A stretch of 64,000 nt of DNA from Gyrodactylus bullatarudis (taxonomy: Eukaryota; Platyhelminthes; Monogenea; Gyrodactylidea; Gyrodactylidae), in the NCBI GenBank assembly GCA_012064415.1, contig SSNU01000114.1, positions 186,001 to 250,000 of the forward strand. The letters are read 5' to 3'. The stretch's first letter is position 1. Every line of letters begins with the position of its first letter. A program made the translations under genes and the position numbers. Shown here in pieces: positions 37,140-50,300 of the stretch. The notes beneath the pieces were generated by a model, which did no database searches, had not been told where the DNA came from, and worked only from the letters and a program-made list of their open reading frames with translations.

Positions 37140-37330
37140 ATAAATGTGATCAAAACCCTGATTTTGATCGGTCGCTTACAAGTAGACCTAAATAAAGCAG
37201 GTTTTTTTACACTGATAAAATCTTTAAGACCTCTCTGTTTCTTATGATAAAACTCACACTTTTAAATTCTATCCTATAAAACACGGAAAACTAAATTCAC
37301 CAATGAATTTCTGTTTCTGTAAATGTCTAA
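37140..37330. repeat. Second copy of dispersed repeat F
   Basis: GATCGGTCGCTTACAAGTAG and the sequence to the right are the inverted counterpart of the segment in esterase intron 4 (22985-23255). Confidence 0.55.
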
Positions 37331-37733
37331 TGAATAAGTTTCTGTAGAGGTCTTCAGCTTGAGCTTTATTTTGGTTTCAGTTGTAAGTCTCCTGATTTTT
37401 CGAAACATGCTTCAATAAAAATTCATAGCTAGAATTCATTGAAGTAAAAAAGTTTGAAAATGAAGTAAAAAATTTCCCATCAGACAGGAAATTACATGTA
37501 TTCAATTTATTGGTTAATGTGATTGTAACAGATTTTAATGATACCAACTAAGCAGAAGCAGTTGCTTACAAACTACTTCTACCAGTAACTTACTGAATGA
37601 TCAACATCCTTTGGCATAAATTGGAACTGGTGGCAATTTGTTAAATGTAAAAATCCCCATAGCTAATAGTTATGCAAGCCAGATCTGTTATCATTTTCCA
37701 GTAAGTACTTTTCAGGGGGAGAGTTTAGATCTG

Positions 37734-37752
37734 TGTGTGTGTGTGTGTGTGT
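37734..37752. repeat. (TG)n microsatellite
   Basis: An uninterrupted TG dinucleotide run of about ten units. Confidence 0.85.
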
Positions 37753-38159
37753 TTATGGGAAATTCGTAGATATAACCACACTGGAAATGGAACAAATTTG
37801 CCCTCAGATAAATGGATCACATTCCCAGTTAAGCTGACTTACTCTTTATTTGTACAAATAAACGAGAAAGATGGAAGAATGGAAAAAGAGGAAAAAGTAT
37901 GAGAAGGAATTTTGAGAGGGGAAATTGACAGAATAATAGTAGATATATCTCAGGGAGAAAGGAAAACAAGCTGAGATTTTATCTCGAATTACCATTTTGG
38001 ATTTTTTTATGATTTCCTGATCAATCACGACTCAAGATTCAATTTCAAATTGCCATGATTTTAATAACTCTTGGTAGTTTGATGAATGAGTTTTTTTTAT
38101 TATCATTTCGATAGAAAATATATAACTCACTCTAATTTATTTTTTACGGGATAGTTAAT

Positions 38160-38500
38160 AGAATAAAACTAAATTTTACAAAAATTTTAAAAACGCCTAT
38201 AGATAAAATTAATCCTCAAGTATTTTAACATCTTTTATGCTTCTGTAAAAAGATGAACAAAAATTCAAATAAAAACCTATAATAATGTTTTAGTTTATGA
38301 TTTTAATTTGAATTCACATTATTTCTTCTAAAAAAGTTGCCAAAATGAATGCCATCTCAATAAAATTATTTTAAAGCTTATTAAAAATGAAAATTCTCTC
38401 ATGAATATAATTCTGATCGGTCAAAAACGTTTTTTATTTGAGAATTTTCATAATTTTGTTCATCTTATTACAACAGCATAAAAAGATATATTGGAGCGAT
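38160..38500. repeat. Foldback element, family E, diverged copy
   Basis: AATCCTCAAGTATTTTAACA and TTATGCTTCTGTAAAAAGAT on the left pair with CATCTTATTACAACAGCATA on the right. Sequence order matches the better copy 400 bp downstream, including TTTGAATTCACATTATTTCT in the centre. Confidence 0.6.
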
Positions 38501-38906
38501 ATTTGCTAGGATATGTTTGTGTATAAAGAATGATTCAAATTAAATTTACCTATTTATTTATCGCTCTGCAGACTTCAATAATAAAGAAGGCTTGCTATTT
38601 GATTACAAATGTAGGATTTCTATACGATAAAATAAATCTAGACATGATTAATTTTATTGTTTGTTAGGGAAATACTGCCGAGCTTCTTCGAGGATATTTT
38701 CAGTTTCAAATGAAAGACTCATTTAGAGGATTTGGAAGTCAAGTGGATATTTAGTAATAAAGCTTATATTTCACCGGATCTCGTCAGACTATTACACCGG
38801 CTAGATACATATAATAAATTCGATTATCAATAATATCCTCTGATTGGTTACATCATTCTAGGGCATAAAAGGGGAGGGTTAAAGGTTGGTTTGCAGTACC
38901 CATTAG

Positions 38907-39395
38907 ACTTGGACGAAATTTTGCAAAATTACTTAAATCACCCATCGATATGGAAAAAACTAATCTTCAAGTATTTAAATATAATTTCACCAAATTTCGC
39001 TTCAAAATACCTTTACATGCTTCTGGAATAAGATAAACAGAATTGTGAAAAAATTTTCAAATTTAGAACGTTTTTTATTGTTTTATATTTATAATTTTAA
39101 CTTGAATTCACATTATTTCTTTACATAAAGTTGTAAAAATGACTTAATTTATTTTAAAATTGTTTTTTCAATAGCTCAAAACGAAATTTCTCTTATTTTT
39201 CATGTATATTACAAATTTGATAAGTCAAAAAACGTTTTAAATTTTAAAAATTTCACAATTTTGTTTATCTTATTCCAGAAGCATGGAAAGGTATTTTGAA
39301 GCGAAATTTGGTGAAATTATATTTAAATACTTGAAGATTAGTTTTTTTTCATATCGATGGGTGATTTAAGTAATTTTGCAAAATTTTGTCCAAGT
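38907..39395. repeat. Foldback element, family E
   Basis: The left arm ACTTGGACGAAATTTTGCAA... to about 39075 is repeated inverted at about 39230-39395. The arms are about 165 bp and well conserved (CCCATCGATATGGAAAAAAC; CATGCTTCTGGAATAAGATA). The centre is AT-rich and non-coding. Confidence 0.85.
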
Positions 39396-40069
39396 ATCCA
39401 TGGTCATTGTTTCCTTTTCACGTATCTGTCCATCGTTGGTTGCCCACTTTTTATTATGTAAAATTGTGGCGATTCGGAATATTTCGGAATCCTTCTGAAT
39501 CTGAAGGTGTAATGAATCTTTTAAAAAGAGAGATTCTTTTTCTCTCATGACAATACAGAAAATGGTCTACTTTCTAGTTCCTGTATTTATTATGAAATGA
39601 TAATATCTCTTGAAATGAATAAAAAATAAACAATGTCATCATGATGATGGTGTATTCATGCATGAGATGATCATATCCTGATCCTCATGGACTAGAATCT
39701 TGATAAGTGAATTTTGGTTCATAAATAGTAAATGACCTCAGCTCTCATGAATGGAGAGTCACTCTGAAAATCTATACTGTATCTGAAAAAATGGATTTTT
39801 GAATTGAGTTGTTAGATTTTTCTCCTTTTCAATCTAACCAAGTTTATTTCTTTTTAATATGAGTAAAATTCTTGAAAATGTTTTCATTACCACAAAAATA
39901 ACATCAGGGTCTGATTTATCTTGAAATTCCTATCAACTGGTGACTAATTCAAGAAGAAATGAGAATAAATTGCGGATAAATCTCTCTTACTGATTGTCAA
40001 ACGGGACATGAATACAAATTTCATTCGATCTGATTACAAAAAACTTAATTATTGAAGATTTAAGATACA

Positions 40070-40290
40070 AACAGGATGTTTTTGCGACCCGCACAGAAGT
40101 CATCTATTAGATCTACCTATTCTTCTGTGCCTACACGCTAAAACCTAACACGGGTTCGGCAGATTCTGCCATCTATAACTGATGTTTACTGGAGCCTCGT
40201 AACCAGAGTAGGATCACAGTTCGATTAACGGTCTCAGGGTTTCACCTCCCTGTGGTTACTTTTCTGTCACATATTGCTTCAAATCAGTTA
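40070..40290. repeat. GC-richer island with a short antisense 28S-like stretch
   Basis: The segment has near-balanced composition, unlike both flanks. Its right end, TCCCTGTGGTTACTTTTCTG followed by TCACATATTGCTTCAAAT, resembles the reverse complement of a conserved large-subunit rRNA core region as I recall it. The left part (GCACAGAAGTCATC paired with ATTCTTCTGTGC) can form a hairpin and is unrelated to anything I know. It could be an rRNA-derived SINE, a processed rRNA fragment or coincidence. Confidence 0.35.
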
Positions 40291-41351
40291 ATTCTTTTTC
40301 TTTCAAATTTTGAATAAATGAGAATTTGGAAATAAATTGAAATTCAAAAAATTTGGCTTTTTGTAAGTATCATAGATTTTCACGTTCATTTCAATCAATT
40401 TCAGAAGGATCTCATTTTTTTCTGTAATCCTACTCTTATATTAAACTATTTTCATCAATGTTTGTTTCTTTATTTTCTTTTCCGTTGAGGCCGATCTGTA
40501 CTCAAAGGGTTGAGAAAAGCTTTTCCTCCTACATATTTATCGAAATTAACTTTCCTCGGCTCAAATCAGTTTGGATACTTTTAAGTCATTTCTTTATAAA
40601 GTTTCCAAACTGATGGTTGAAATCCTTTCTGAAAAAAGTTGATCTCTGAGATTAAATTACCCTGAATTGCATTCCGAATTTCCGAATAGGAAATTAGAGA
40701 ATAGTTTGAACTGAACACAGACTAGACGAATGAAGGAAAGCCTAAATTATTGCTCTTCAAGAGATGGACAGTTTGTCAAATTACAATTGATTGAAATTTA
40801 AACAACAAGAATACCTCGTTGTACCCAACAGGGGGTTTTGTTATGATTATAAAGATACCATTAACATCTTTAAATATCAAATTCTGGCTGTATTTTTGGA
40901 AGGAATTTGAATAATAGTTTTAGAGAAATGATAAAAATAAGATTCATCAAAATAAAATGAGCTTCTATTCGTTGTTGGTTTTTAATCGAGTTTTGTTTTT
41001 AACCGTCCTGATATGAGATAAGCAAAATCTAGATTATTTTTTAAATTCTAAACGTTTTTAATATTCTCTAAATGTGTAAATAGGTTGTTTTAAAAAGTCA
41101 AGATACAAAAGTATAAAAAAGAAAAGTATGAAAATGAAGTTTTTAAAGAACGTTTAGAAAATCTCCATGATTTTGTTTATCAGAGAATATTATAAGAGTT
41201 AATTTAACAGATTTACAGAAATTTAATTTACGGGTATGGTTTCTCGATAAAAGTTTCTTTCTTTTTTCTCTTCGATCGGTGTAAGTGGTTTTTCAAAAAA
41301 ACGTCCTTTATATTTTTAAGGAAATTTTAATATTTTTTCAAAAACGTGTCA
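40291..41351. other. AT-rich stretch, nothing identified
   Basis: No gene or repeat boundary could be supported. Confidence 0.45.
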
Positions 41352-43577
41352 TTTTAAAATGGGGTATTTGCAAAACTAGTATGTCCAATGGGCGTTTATT
41401 CAGAATTAGTATGTTTTCGGCAAGTACGTGTAAGAAAAATTTCAGATTTAGTATGTGCTTGAGTTTTTTTTCAAATTTAGTATGTTTTTGCTCACAATTA
41501 GTATGGATTACTAGATTTTATTCATAAATAATCTGTTTTGTTTTCAAACTTAGTATGTTTCATTATTAAGGAAACCTTTAATTGATAAAGTTATCAAATG
41601 AATTATTATTGCTTTGAAAATTGTTTGTTTAATAATAATTACAAGATTTTAGTTTATTTTCTTAGATAAAATGAGGAATACTTTTGTTATTTTACTTTAA
41701 TTTAACATGATGTGCATGTAGTTGTAAAACATGTTCTTCTCTACAATGAGCATCAATTGTCAATCTTTATGAAGAAAGTTCACACAGACCCATCATTATA
41801 GGGGCCTCAAACCAATGAAATAGCTTAAATTCCTATGTTTCCAAGTTCCATGTAAGGATGCGATCAAGTAAGGATTAATTTTCATTCATGTTTAGATTTC
41901 TACGAATATTAAACGATCAAAGGTGACAGAAATGGTTTTGTAGACTTTGATAAATTAACGCCTATTGATGGTTTGAACTTGATAAAAGTCGAGCATGGAG
42001 TAACAACTTCTTACAGTACCATGAGAAGAGCAATAATAGAAGTTAAATCTGAAGACAATCTGTCCTATCTTGATTCCTTTAACAAGTTACAGGGTTTTCT
42101 CCAATGGCAAGAATCAGTGAATTTTGGTACACATATTGATGTTACTAAATTAGATGATCAGTTAGAAGCGATGTTCATCTGCTTAAATGTTTGTTCAGCA
42201 GCATTCAACCATGGACTACCAGTGATTGCTGTGGATGGATGTCATATGAAGAACAAGTATAATTACATAGTACTTATGGCTTCTGGAATTGATGGGAATG
42301 GTCAAATATACCCCTTGGCATTTTCCCTTGTACCAACCGAGTCTGAAAAGTATTGGAGATATTTTTTCTATCATCTAAACTTATCTATTAAAATCAATGA
42401 ACGTCCCGATGTTGTAATATTGTCAGACAGAGAAAAAGGTCTTATCAAAGCCGTCGAGTTTGAACTTCCAAAATGCCATCATTCATTTTGTCTATTTCAT
42501 ATTGGGCAGAATATCAAGCGGAGATTCAAAATCAATCTGAATAAGAACCTATGGATTATCGCTAAAGCGAAAAATCCCGAACATATTCTTCATCAAATGA
42601 ACCTGATTAAAGAAATTAATGAGGAGGCCCATGACTATATAGCAAACATACCTATGAAAAATTGGATTAGTTTGTATTTCCCAACTTGTCGTTATGGACA
42701 CCTTACCTCTAACATAGCTGAATCTGCAAATTCTGCATTAGGAAAAATACGTCATTTACATCCATTCCACGCAATTTACAATTATTGTTCGATCGTCTCC
42801 AAAAAATTTGAAGAAAAAGCATGTTTCTACCGGGACTATAAGAAGGAATTTAGTTCTAAATTCAGTGAGCATTTTGAACCGGCATCGATTACAGGAAGGA
42901 AATAAGAAGTTTCTAAAGTCACAAACCTCAAAGTCTATAATGTAAGGGACTCTCCAAATTCCGACCTCCTAAGAGTAGTTCAACTTGAAAATTTGTGCTG
43001 CTCATGTGGCGAAATGCGATATTCTGGGTACCCGTGTGTACATTTATTAGCAGTTGTCTTCACAGAAAATGCTGATATAAAATATTATGTGAACAAAGCC
43101 TTCAAAAAAGAGTCACTTGAATTAATGTACTCGAAGAATATTTTTGCTTGTGATCTTGATTATATAGCATCATCTAATTTGAAAGAATATTCTGAGAATA
43201 GAAAGAGGGGAAGACCCTCTCTGAAGAAGAGAATTCGAGGTCAAGAAGAAAAAATTTAAGGATGAATTTAAATAAATTCTTGAACATAGACTAAAAGTTA
43301 TTTTCTTAAATCGCTGTTGAAGTCAGATCACAGGAGAAAAATAAAACATACTAAGTTTGAAAACAAAAAAGATTATTTATGAATAAAATCTAGTAATCCA
43401 TACTAATTGTGAGCAAAAACATACTAAATTTGAAAAAAAAACTCAAAAATCTGAAATTTCTCTTACACGTACTTGCGGAAAACGACATACTAGATCTGAT
43501 TTTTCAATTTAAAAACATACTAATTCTGAATAAACGCCCATTGGACATACTAGTTTTGCAAATACCCCTTTTAAAAT
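41352..43577 (+). mobile_element. MULE DNA transposon with 9-bp target duplication
   Basis: A perfect target duplication TTTTAAAAT flanks the element (41352-41360 and 43569-43577). The element itself is 41361-43568, 2,208 bp. The terminal inverted repeats are long: left about 41361-41560, right about 43344-43568, beginning GGGGTATTTGCAAAACTAGT. The left arm lacks about 25 bp that the right arm and the solo copy at 34653 keep. TAGTATG words recur in the left arm at 41377, 41407, 41449, 41478, 41499 and 41551, all in one direction, and could be transposase-binding sites. A 9-bp duplication plus long terminal repeats and the encoded transposase identify a Mutator-like element. Confidence 0.95.
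41913..43259 (+). pseudogene. MULE transposase, one in-frame stop
   Basis: The frame is open from 41913 but has no ATG before about 42021, so the N-terminus is missing, lies in another exon or is truncated. A DDE/RNase H-like core is clear: the first Asp in AVDGCHMKNKY (near 42234), the second in VVILSDREKG (near 42426) and Glu in NIAESANSALG (near 42720). The zinc-type CHHSFCLFH motif lies between the second Asp and the Glu. A TAA at 42903-42905 interrupts the frame after ITGRK. Beyond it, in the same frame, comes a SWIM zinc finger (CSCGEMRYSGYPCVH) and a basic tail with an AT-hook-like KRGRPS. The single stop removes the SWIM finger from any translated product, so this copy is probably inactive though young. 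Confidence 0.88.
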
Positions 43578-46500
43578 TGTCATAACTTCTCAATAAACTA
43601 TTATGAGTCATAGTTCATTCGAAAGAGTATAAGTTCTACTTTCAGAAAAGTGGTCAATAAACTATTTTTAGTTGCTTTAAAACATAATTATGGCTTGAGA
43701 AAGTAACCTGTCCGTATCACCTGGATTCTCGATATTATTTGGATAAAAAGAGTACTTTTCTCTTAATGATACCAATTCCATGACAGAAAAGTACTATGAG
43801 CCCAAAAAGACAACCCTCATTCCAAGTTTTAAAAAAAATTTAATCAGAAAAATAACATCCTCATACATATTTTTTGTCATATTCAGTTTGACAGATTCTC
43901 CTTAACAAAGAAAGGATACACATCCCTGATAGACACGTTACAAGTCTATACTGAATTCAAATTGGTGATAACTTTTAAAGTACAACTTTCTTTCTCTCTG
44001 AGTATTTATGTGTTTATGGGACTCAATGCATTGAGGAGTTATCAACATCTCTTGATTATATGCCTGTTTCATGCCTTGTCAAATGACTCTTTCCATGAGA
44101 GGATAGATTTTTTAAATAAATAAAAGATTATAATCGAAATTCAACGTTTCATATCTGGAAAAATTGGGACATATGGTTTTCTTGTTGTTGTTGTTGTTTG
44201 ATTTGATTGGGGAATTCAGTCTATTGAATGAGGATAGCATGCTATGGTCAAAATGGGATGATGACATCCTCTTTTGTTTATCTTTTCATTTCACCCTCCA
44301 TATAAATCATGCTACAACTACTAGAGAGTATTTTGAATGAATAATATTTTTTAATCATGATGGTATAATAAGATATCGTGTCAATCATCAAATCTTCATA
44401 CACACTCACAAACTGTATAGGAGAATGAATAAGGATGGTCTATATTTTGATAAATAATAATAATAATGCCGGGATAAAGTTCATGAATTTCCCTTTGTTA
44501 TTTTTAAAAGGAATGCACTGTGGGTATACCTATCATTGAAAGCCTTTCCAACAAACAAAAAACCAGAAATACAAGTCCACTGAATTTTTCTCTCTCAACA
44601 GCACAAAGAAAAGTCTAAGGCAAACACAATTTTGTCATTCTTTTTGCCCGTTGATATGAGTGAATCAGTCGTGAGGCGAGGAGCGTCTTTTTAGACACCT
44701 ACCGTGAATCAAGGCCATTTGGTGTTGGCCATGAAAGGCTAATTCTCAAGAATGATTTTATCACCAAGGTTATATATCGTCGTTCTATATCGATAGCGCT
44801 AATTATAGATAATGACCATGATTTCTTCTGTAGATGATCATGATTTATTCATCTCTACACCTTCAATTGATGGCTTTTATTGAGTTTAGAGATTGTTATT
44901 ATTTAGTGAAAATTATACACAATAAGTATTACACATCTTTAATCACACTGTAATTAATTTTATTTTGGTGAAAAAAACTAAATTATGAGGTTCAAATCTT
45001 GAGTAAAGTATGTTATCATTAATTAATAAGTTTTATTTTTTTTGTTAGTTATTTCTTTAAAATTGGTTTTATTTTAGAAAATAAAAAAATGAGGTCTTTA
45101 CATAAGTTCAAATTAAAAAGTTATGCTCTACCAGAAAAATTTGATTTGGATTAAAGTTTTAATGAAATTCACATTTTTCTAGTTATTTTCATGATTTCAG
45201 AATGAAACGATAAAAAATGAATTTCTTTTCAAATTACAAAAACAACGGAGCACTTGAAAAAAATTACTGAGAATTTCTCTCTTAAAGAATGATAAGAAAT
45301 GAATAAGAGACCTCTTTTTCTTTCGTTTATTTCAAGTGTCTGTTATATACACACACACATGGAGAGATAAAGGAAAGAGACCAGGGGGTCAAAATTAAAA
45401 GAGAATTTTCACTTCACAACATTGAAGAGAGTGCATTGCTCGTTAACCATGGAGATATCTTGAAATACATTGTATTATTTATCTTTTAGTGTTTGTTGTG
45501 TGAATTTTAATTAATGAGGAAGCCGGATGTCGACTCAGAAATAAACACTCTTCCAAATTTCAACTCTGTCCTCTCTCTTCACTTTCATCGCTTCTGTTAT
45601 CCTTGTTGTATTAATTAATTAACAACTAGCGTCACACATGATAAAACGTGATAATGACATAGTTTCAGTATATATAGTTTTCAAGAGAAAAAAATCAGCC
45701 TACTTTTAAATTACCGCGAATATGTGTATGTATTATTATTTCTCAAGCACTTGAAACACATTTGAAAAGAAAAAAATCATCATAGATAGATGGACCCCCT
45801 GTGATAGGATTATAATCTGGACGGGTATCTCTATATAAATGAGGAATTAGAAAAAAACTGACCCCTTGTACTGACTACTGTACTTGAAAAAATAGTCATC
45901 TATGAAAAAGAAAGGAGTAGATTGATACACAGATGTGTATTTGTGTATTAAATATACTTTTTATGTGCGTCTGTTCGTCAAATTCATCTCGACCAATCAG
46001 AATTAAGATACACTAGGGTATATACTTTATCACATCTACAGTTTGATTAACAATCATCCTCCTTTAGTCTATCTCCTCACATTTGTTCCTTTCCTTCTCA
46101 TTCCGTCCTCATTTCATTCTACCTCACAAATAAATTAATTACTCACCTTACTTTCAATTTGATGGATTATCACGTTAATGCTCACCAAATCTAAGCGTGA
46201 CGTCACACACCGTACACTGGAAGGAAAATCTTTACTACAACACAGCACAGTAAATATAGTAGTGAGTTTCATTCATTCATTACATTTAATTTTTATGAAA
46301 TAAATGTTCATTGAAAACTATCCTATTACTATTACCAATGGATAATAAATGAACTGTTCTTTTTGAGTCATTCATTGATAAATATTTGGCATGTCGAAAT
46401 TAAAGGATAAAATGTGTGTGAGATAAAATTATTAAACACATTTTCGTTAGCAAGGTCATGCAATCCCTTTGTTATATGGAAGCAGATGTGCCCTTGGTAT

Positions 46501-47356
46501 TATATTTCATCATAGTATAGTGGTTCTATTGAATTTATTAATGAAATTTGACACTCCTTTGTAGGAAATTTCATTTTGAATGAAAAGAAACAGACCCCTG
46601 ATTCATGTCGCACTTGAGTTTATTCAAATTAGGCTATAACTCATTTTTGAAATTCCTGCCTTCAATTTGAATTGCTTTGGGTTTTTTAATCGTTTTATGA
46701 TAATGGTATTGGAAAAAATCTGTCAATCATTTAAAGGGCTAAATGATAAAACTGGTCTCTGGGATGTATCAAAAAATACATCTTTATGGCTCTCCCTTTC
46801 TCTTTTCTGTAAGAGTGAATGTCAATTTTCATAAAATAAAGAAAGTTTCCTTGTGAACGTAGAACCATTGCAAGAGCCTAAAAAAGGTTTATTGCCATAA
46901 GTAAGACGGACGAGGGAGGAAACTAACCAGAAATGGATAATGTACATATTCAAGTTTATTTTTACATGTGAATATTCTGTTTTTTACAGTTACATTTTTT
47001 TATATCCAAACATTAATACATTTTTATGCTTCCCTCTAATGCTGCTGCTACTAAAAGTTCAAGAACCTCAAAAATAGCATAGCCCGAGAAATAGAGATAG
47101 CTTAACCATCTTGAATCAGCATTTTTATATTTTTTATTTGAAAATTAAATGTCTGAAAATGATAAGGCTCTGTGTGTGCGCGCACCTTATGAGTTTCATC
47201 CTACATACACTCACGCACCATGTAATTGCTTTTTTATTATTGTTTTTTTCCTCCTGAAAATAGGTTGGCCAAGATCACCTTGAATAAGGCATTGAAGGAT
47301 TTAATACTTAAACTTCACACGAGAGAGACATAAAATCGACTGTTGAGAATACAAAA
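43578..47356. other. Upstream region of the Ig receptor gene, poor in recognisable repeats
   Basis: I saw no foldback or MITE copy in this stretch, in contrast to the preceding 43 kb. A GC-richer patch lies at about 44660-44760 (GTCGTGAGGCGAGGAGCGTC) with no match that I know. A CRE-like site is at 46197. Purine/pyrimidine simple runs occur near 45345 and 47180. An acceptor-like TTTTTCCTCCTGAAAATAG precedes 47266, so the transcript may start with an upstream non-coding exon. Confidence 0.4.
46197..46206. promoter_or_regulatory. Palindromic CRE-like site
   Basis: GTGACGTCAC is a perfect 10-bp palindrome containing the TGACGTCA consensus bound by CREB/ATF-type bZIP proteins. It lies about 1.15 kb upstream of the receptor start codon in a repeat-poor stretch. 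One site alone does not prove function. Confidence 0.35.
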
Positions 47357-50300
47357 ATGCAATACGTTCTGGTTAGTTTTGTCCTATGCCAAGTTCTCGT
47401 ATGCCTGTCCAGTCCTGTTTCCGGTGAGTTGACTTTTATTACCTCAACTGTTTCTCTTATGCCTGATTAAATTCCCAACGTTAATCTTTTCTGTCTTCGG
47501 GGTTTCCTCTACACTCTCGAATGATTCCATCTACATTTATTCATAAGACTTTCATTTATTCATTGACTAATAATGCATTACTGGTTAAGCAAGCAAGTCC
47601 TTGACAACAAACAGTAGTAGTAATATATATAGTCTTAGACTTAACATTATTAATTTTGCAAGCAAGTGAGAGTTTCACTTTTGTATTACATGTGCGTATT
47701 TCTCTTTCAATTGGTAGAGTGTCTACAGCCAAAAGACAAGACATAATTATATTAATAATTGCATTGGCAACAACAGAAAAATATGCCTTTTAATGTTTTT
47801 TTCTTGTGTTCTCTACGAAATATGTTTTGTCTTTTTCTGTTTGACATTTGAACTTTTTCCAAGAAGCAAACATCTATTCGATAAAGTTGAATTCATTCTT
47901 GGAGAATCATCTAAAAAATATTTCTCGTATAGTAATTAATGAAAATAATATTCATTGAACCGTAAATTATGTGATCCACGTGTACAATTATAATGCTTTG
48001 GAGAGTTGAATCAAACTACTATCTAATTATTATGAATCAAATGCCTCAGGCACATGTCGCCTTCTAGTACAATACTCCATACTCAATCTTTTTATTTACA
48101 TTTTGATTGACAATATTCTTCCATAATAATTGTAGAGTTCCTTTGTTCCCTTTTATTTACTCTCATATATAAACTTGCTTCTCACGTCTGCTACCTTCTC
48201 ATGACGTTTCTTGTATGGGAGGGGATATGCACGTATGATTTTTTTATGTCTACAAAGCATGAAGAATATATGTCAATCTTTCTATGCCCGCAGAACACAC
48301 ACTCAGTAGTTGCATCGTTTTCTTTTCACGCTGCGTTTACTTTACACCATACCATACCAGTACAATGTATTAAAACTATTCTATTTCTTGCATTTATAAT
48401 TAGGGAATCTTGAGAGCTCTGGCACTTGTTTGAATTTGTGCGCATTTCCTTTTCCTGGATGACTCAAATAGTTTAGTCTCATTGGTCTCTATCTCTTGAA
48501 ATTCGAACTCACAACCGGGTGTAATACACTGATTTTACCAAAATATTGATTTTTCCCATGTCTTGAGGCTATGGGAAATGATTATAATTTCGAACAAGAG
48601 TAGTAAGTGTAGTAAGCCACGTGACATACTACCCCCTCTCTTTCTGTACACATACGAAATTCTCACTATTCCATTCTGTGTTGTGGGAAATGTATTACAT
48701 GACTAAGATAGCGAGAGAAAGAGAGAGGCTTGAGAAGATGTCTTTGTCTGTTCTTCCCATTTTTTGCTGTTTCTTTTTCATCCCCTGCTCGCTCGCTCTC
48801 CCTCTATTGCATCTTATGTCATTCATAAGTTTTCTCATCCCTCTCTCTAAAGGAATTCTATAGAGTGATACATTTTGTTCCCAGTGAAAAAGTGACTAAT
48901 GAATACATTACTGACTAAGTCTCATTTTTTGTTCTTGTGTGGTTCTTGCCTTGAAACAAATTTTTTTAATGAATTTTCCATGTCAAAATGTGGTTATAGA
49001 TTGATAGGCAGGCAAGCATTGTGTCTGTAAAGCAACTTTAACTTGCTTCCTTTCCATAATACGTATTCTCTCCAATTACAATCTAATGTACAATATAATA
49101 TGGGGTAATGCAAACATTTTTTCCCTCTTTTAACCAAGAAAAAATCAATTTTACGAAATTAATATGGAAATTTCTCTAATTTCTCAGAAATTTTTCTCAC
49201 ATACGAAAAAAGGCTTAATTTTCACTATAAGCTCTATTTTCATTCAAAATTTTACATAAACTATTTAAAAACTAGTAAAATTCATTGAAAAATATTGGCG
49301 CATTCTAAAATGAGAAAATTAGAAAAATGAAATCCAATACTTGAACAGAGATTGCTTCTCCTTTTTTCCTCTTAGCTTCTTCAAACCCTACCTACCTTGT
49401 TTAACATGATGCGAAATAAATATTAGAGATAGAATCTTAATATTTATCATTTAACATGATAAAATCTACATTCTCCCCTTTAAGATTGCATGAGGCACTC
49501 TGAGAATGAGTAAGACTTGACAAAAGATGTAGAATACATTACCTTTTGTTACATAATTTAGTAAAGTCTTCCCTCCCATACGTAATGCATTATGTCCTCA
49601 AATGAATAATTTATTTGATTTCTGAGCATGTACTCTTCTTCTTCATCTCTAGTTTCCTTTAGTTGGGAGAAATCCCTCTTCTACTACACTATCATTAGTT
49701 GTTTTTTATTGCCAAAAGGCAAAAATTCTTTCGTGTAACTATTCATGGCTGCCTCTTCTACTTAAATCTCAATGAATAGAGTAATTCTTTACGAGAATAG
49801 AAAAAATTATTAGTAAAATGACCTCTATTTCATTCACAACAATCAATGTTTAGTGCAGTAATTTGTGAGTAAAAAGTTTATTTTTATTCAAGAAAATTTT
49901 GTTGATTGACAATCTTACTGTATTGTTTAATTCGGAAAACACTCTTCTGCTTCTGTTATCATTAGTTTTATTTGAGAGATAATTTATCGATAAATACAGT
50001 TGAAAAATTATAAAATTTATAATTGTACAATGGTTTCTTTCTTTTAACAATTTCCTAATTAATTTGAGGATTATTCCTGATAACCAGATTAGGATTTAAA
50101 ATTTCCACTTGAGTTATACCCATCCCCCTCATTTTAATACATGATGTGTTTATTCTACTCAATCTCGTGTGTACTTCCTCATCTTCTTCTCATTTAATCC
50201 GATGGATTTTCGAAATAACAAGACTAGATAAATTCATGAATAAACTTGTCCATGTTCTCTCTTTCTCTAATCTAATTTCCCTAATGGGCTAAATTCATCA

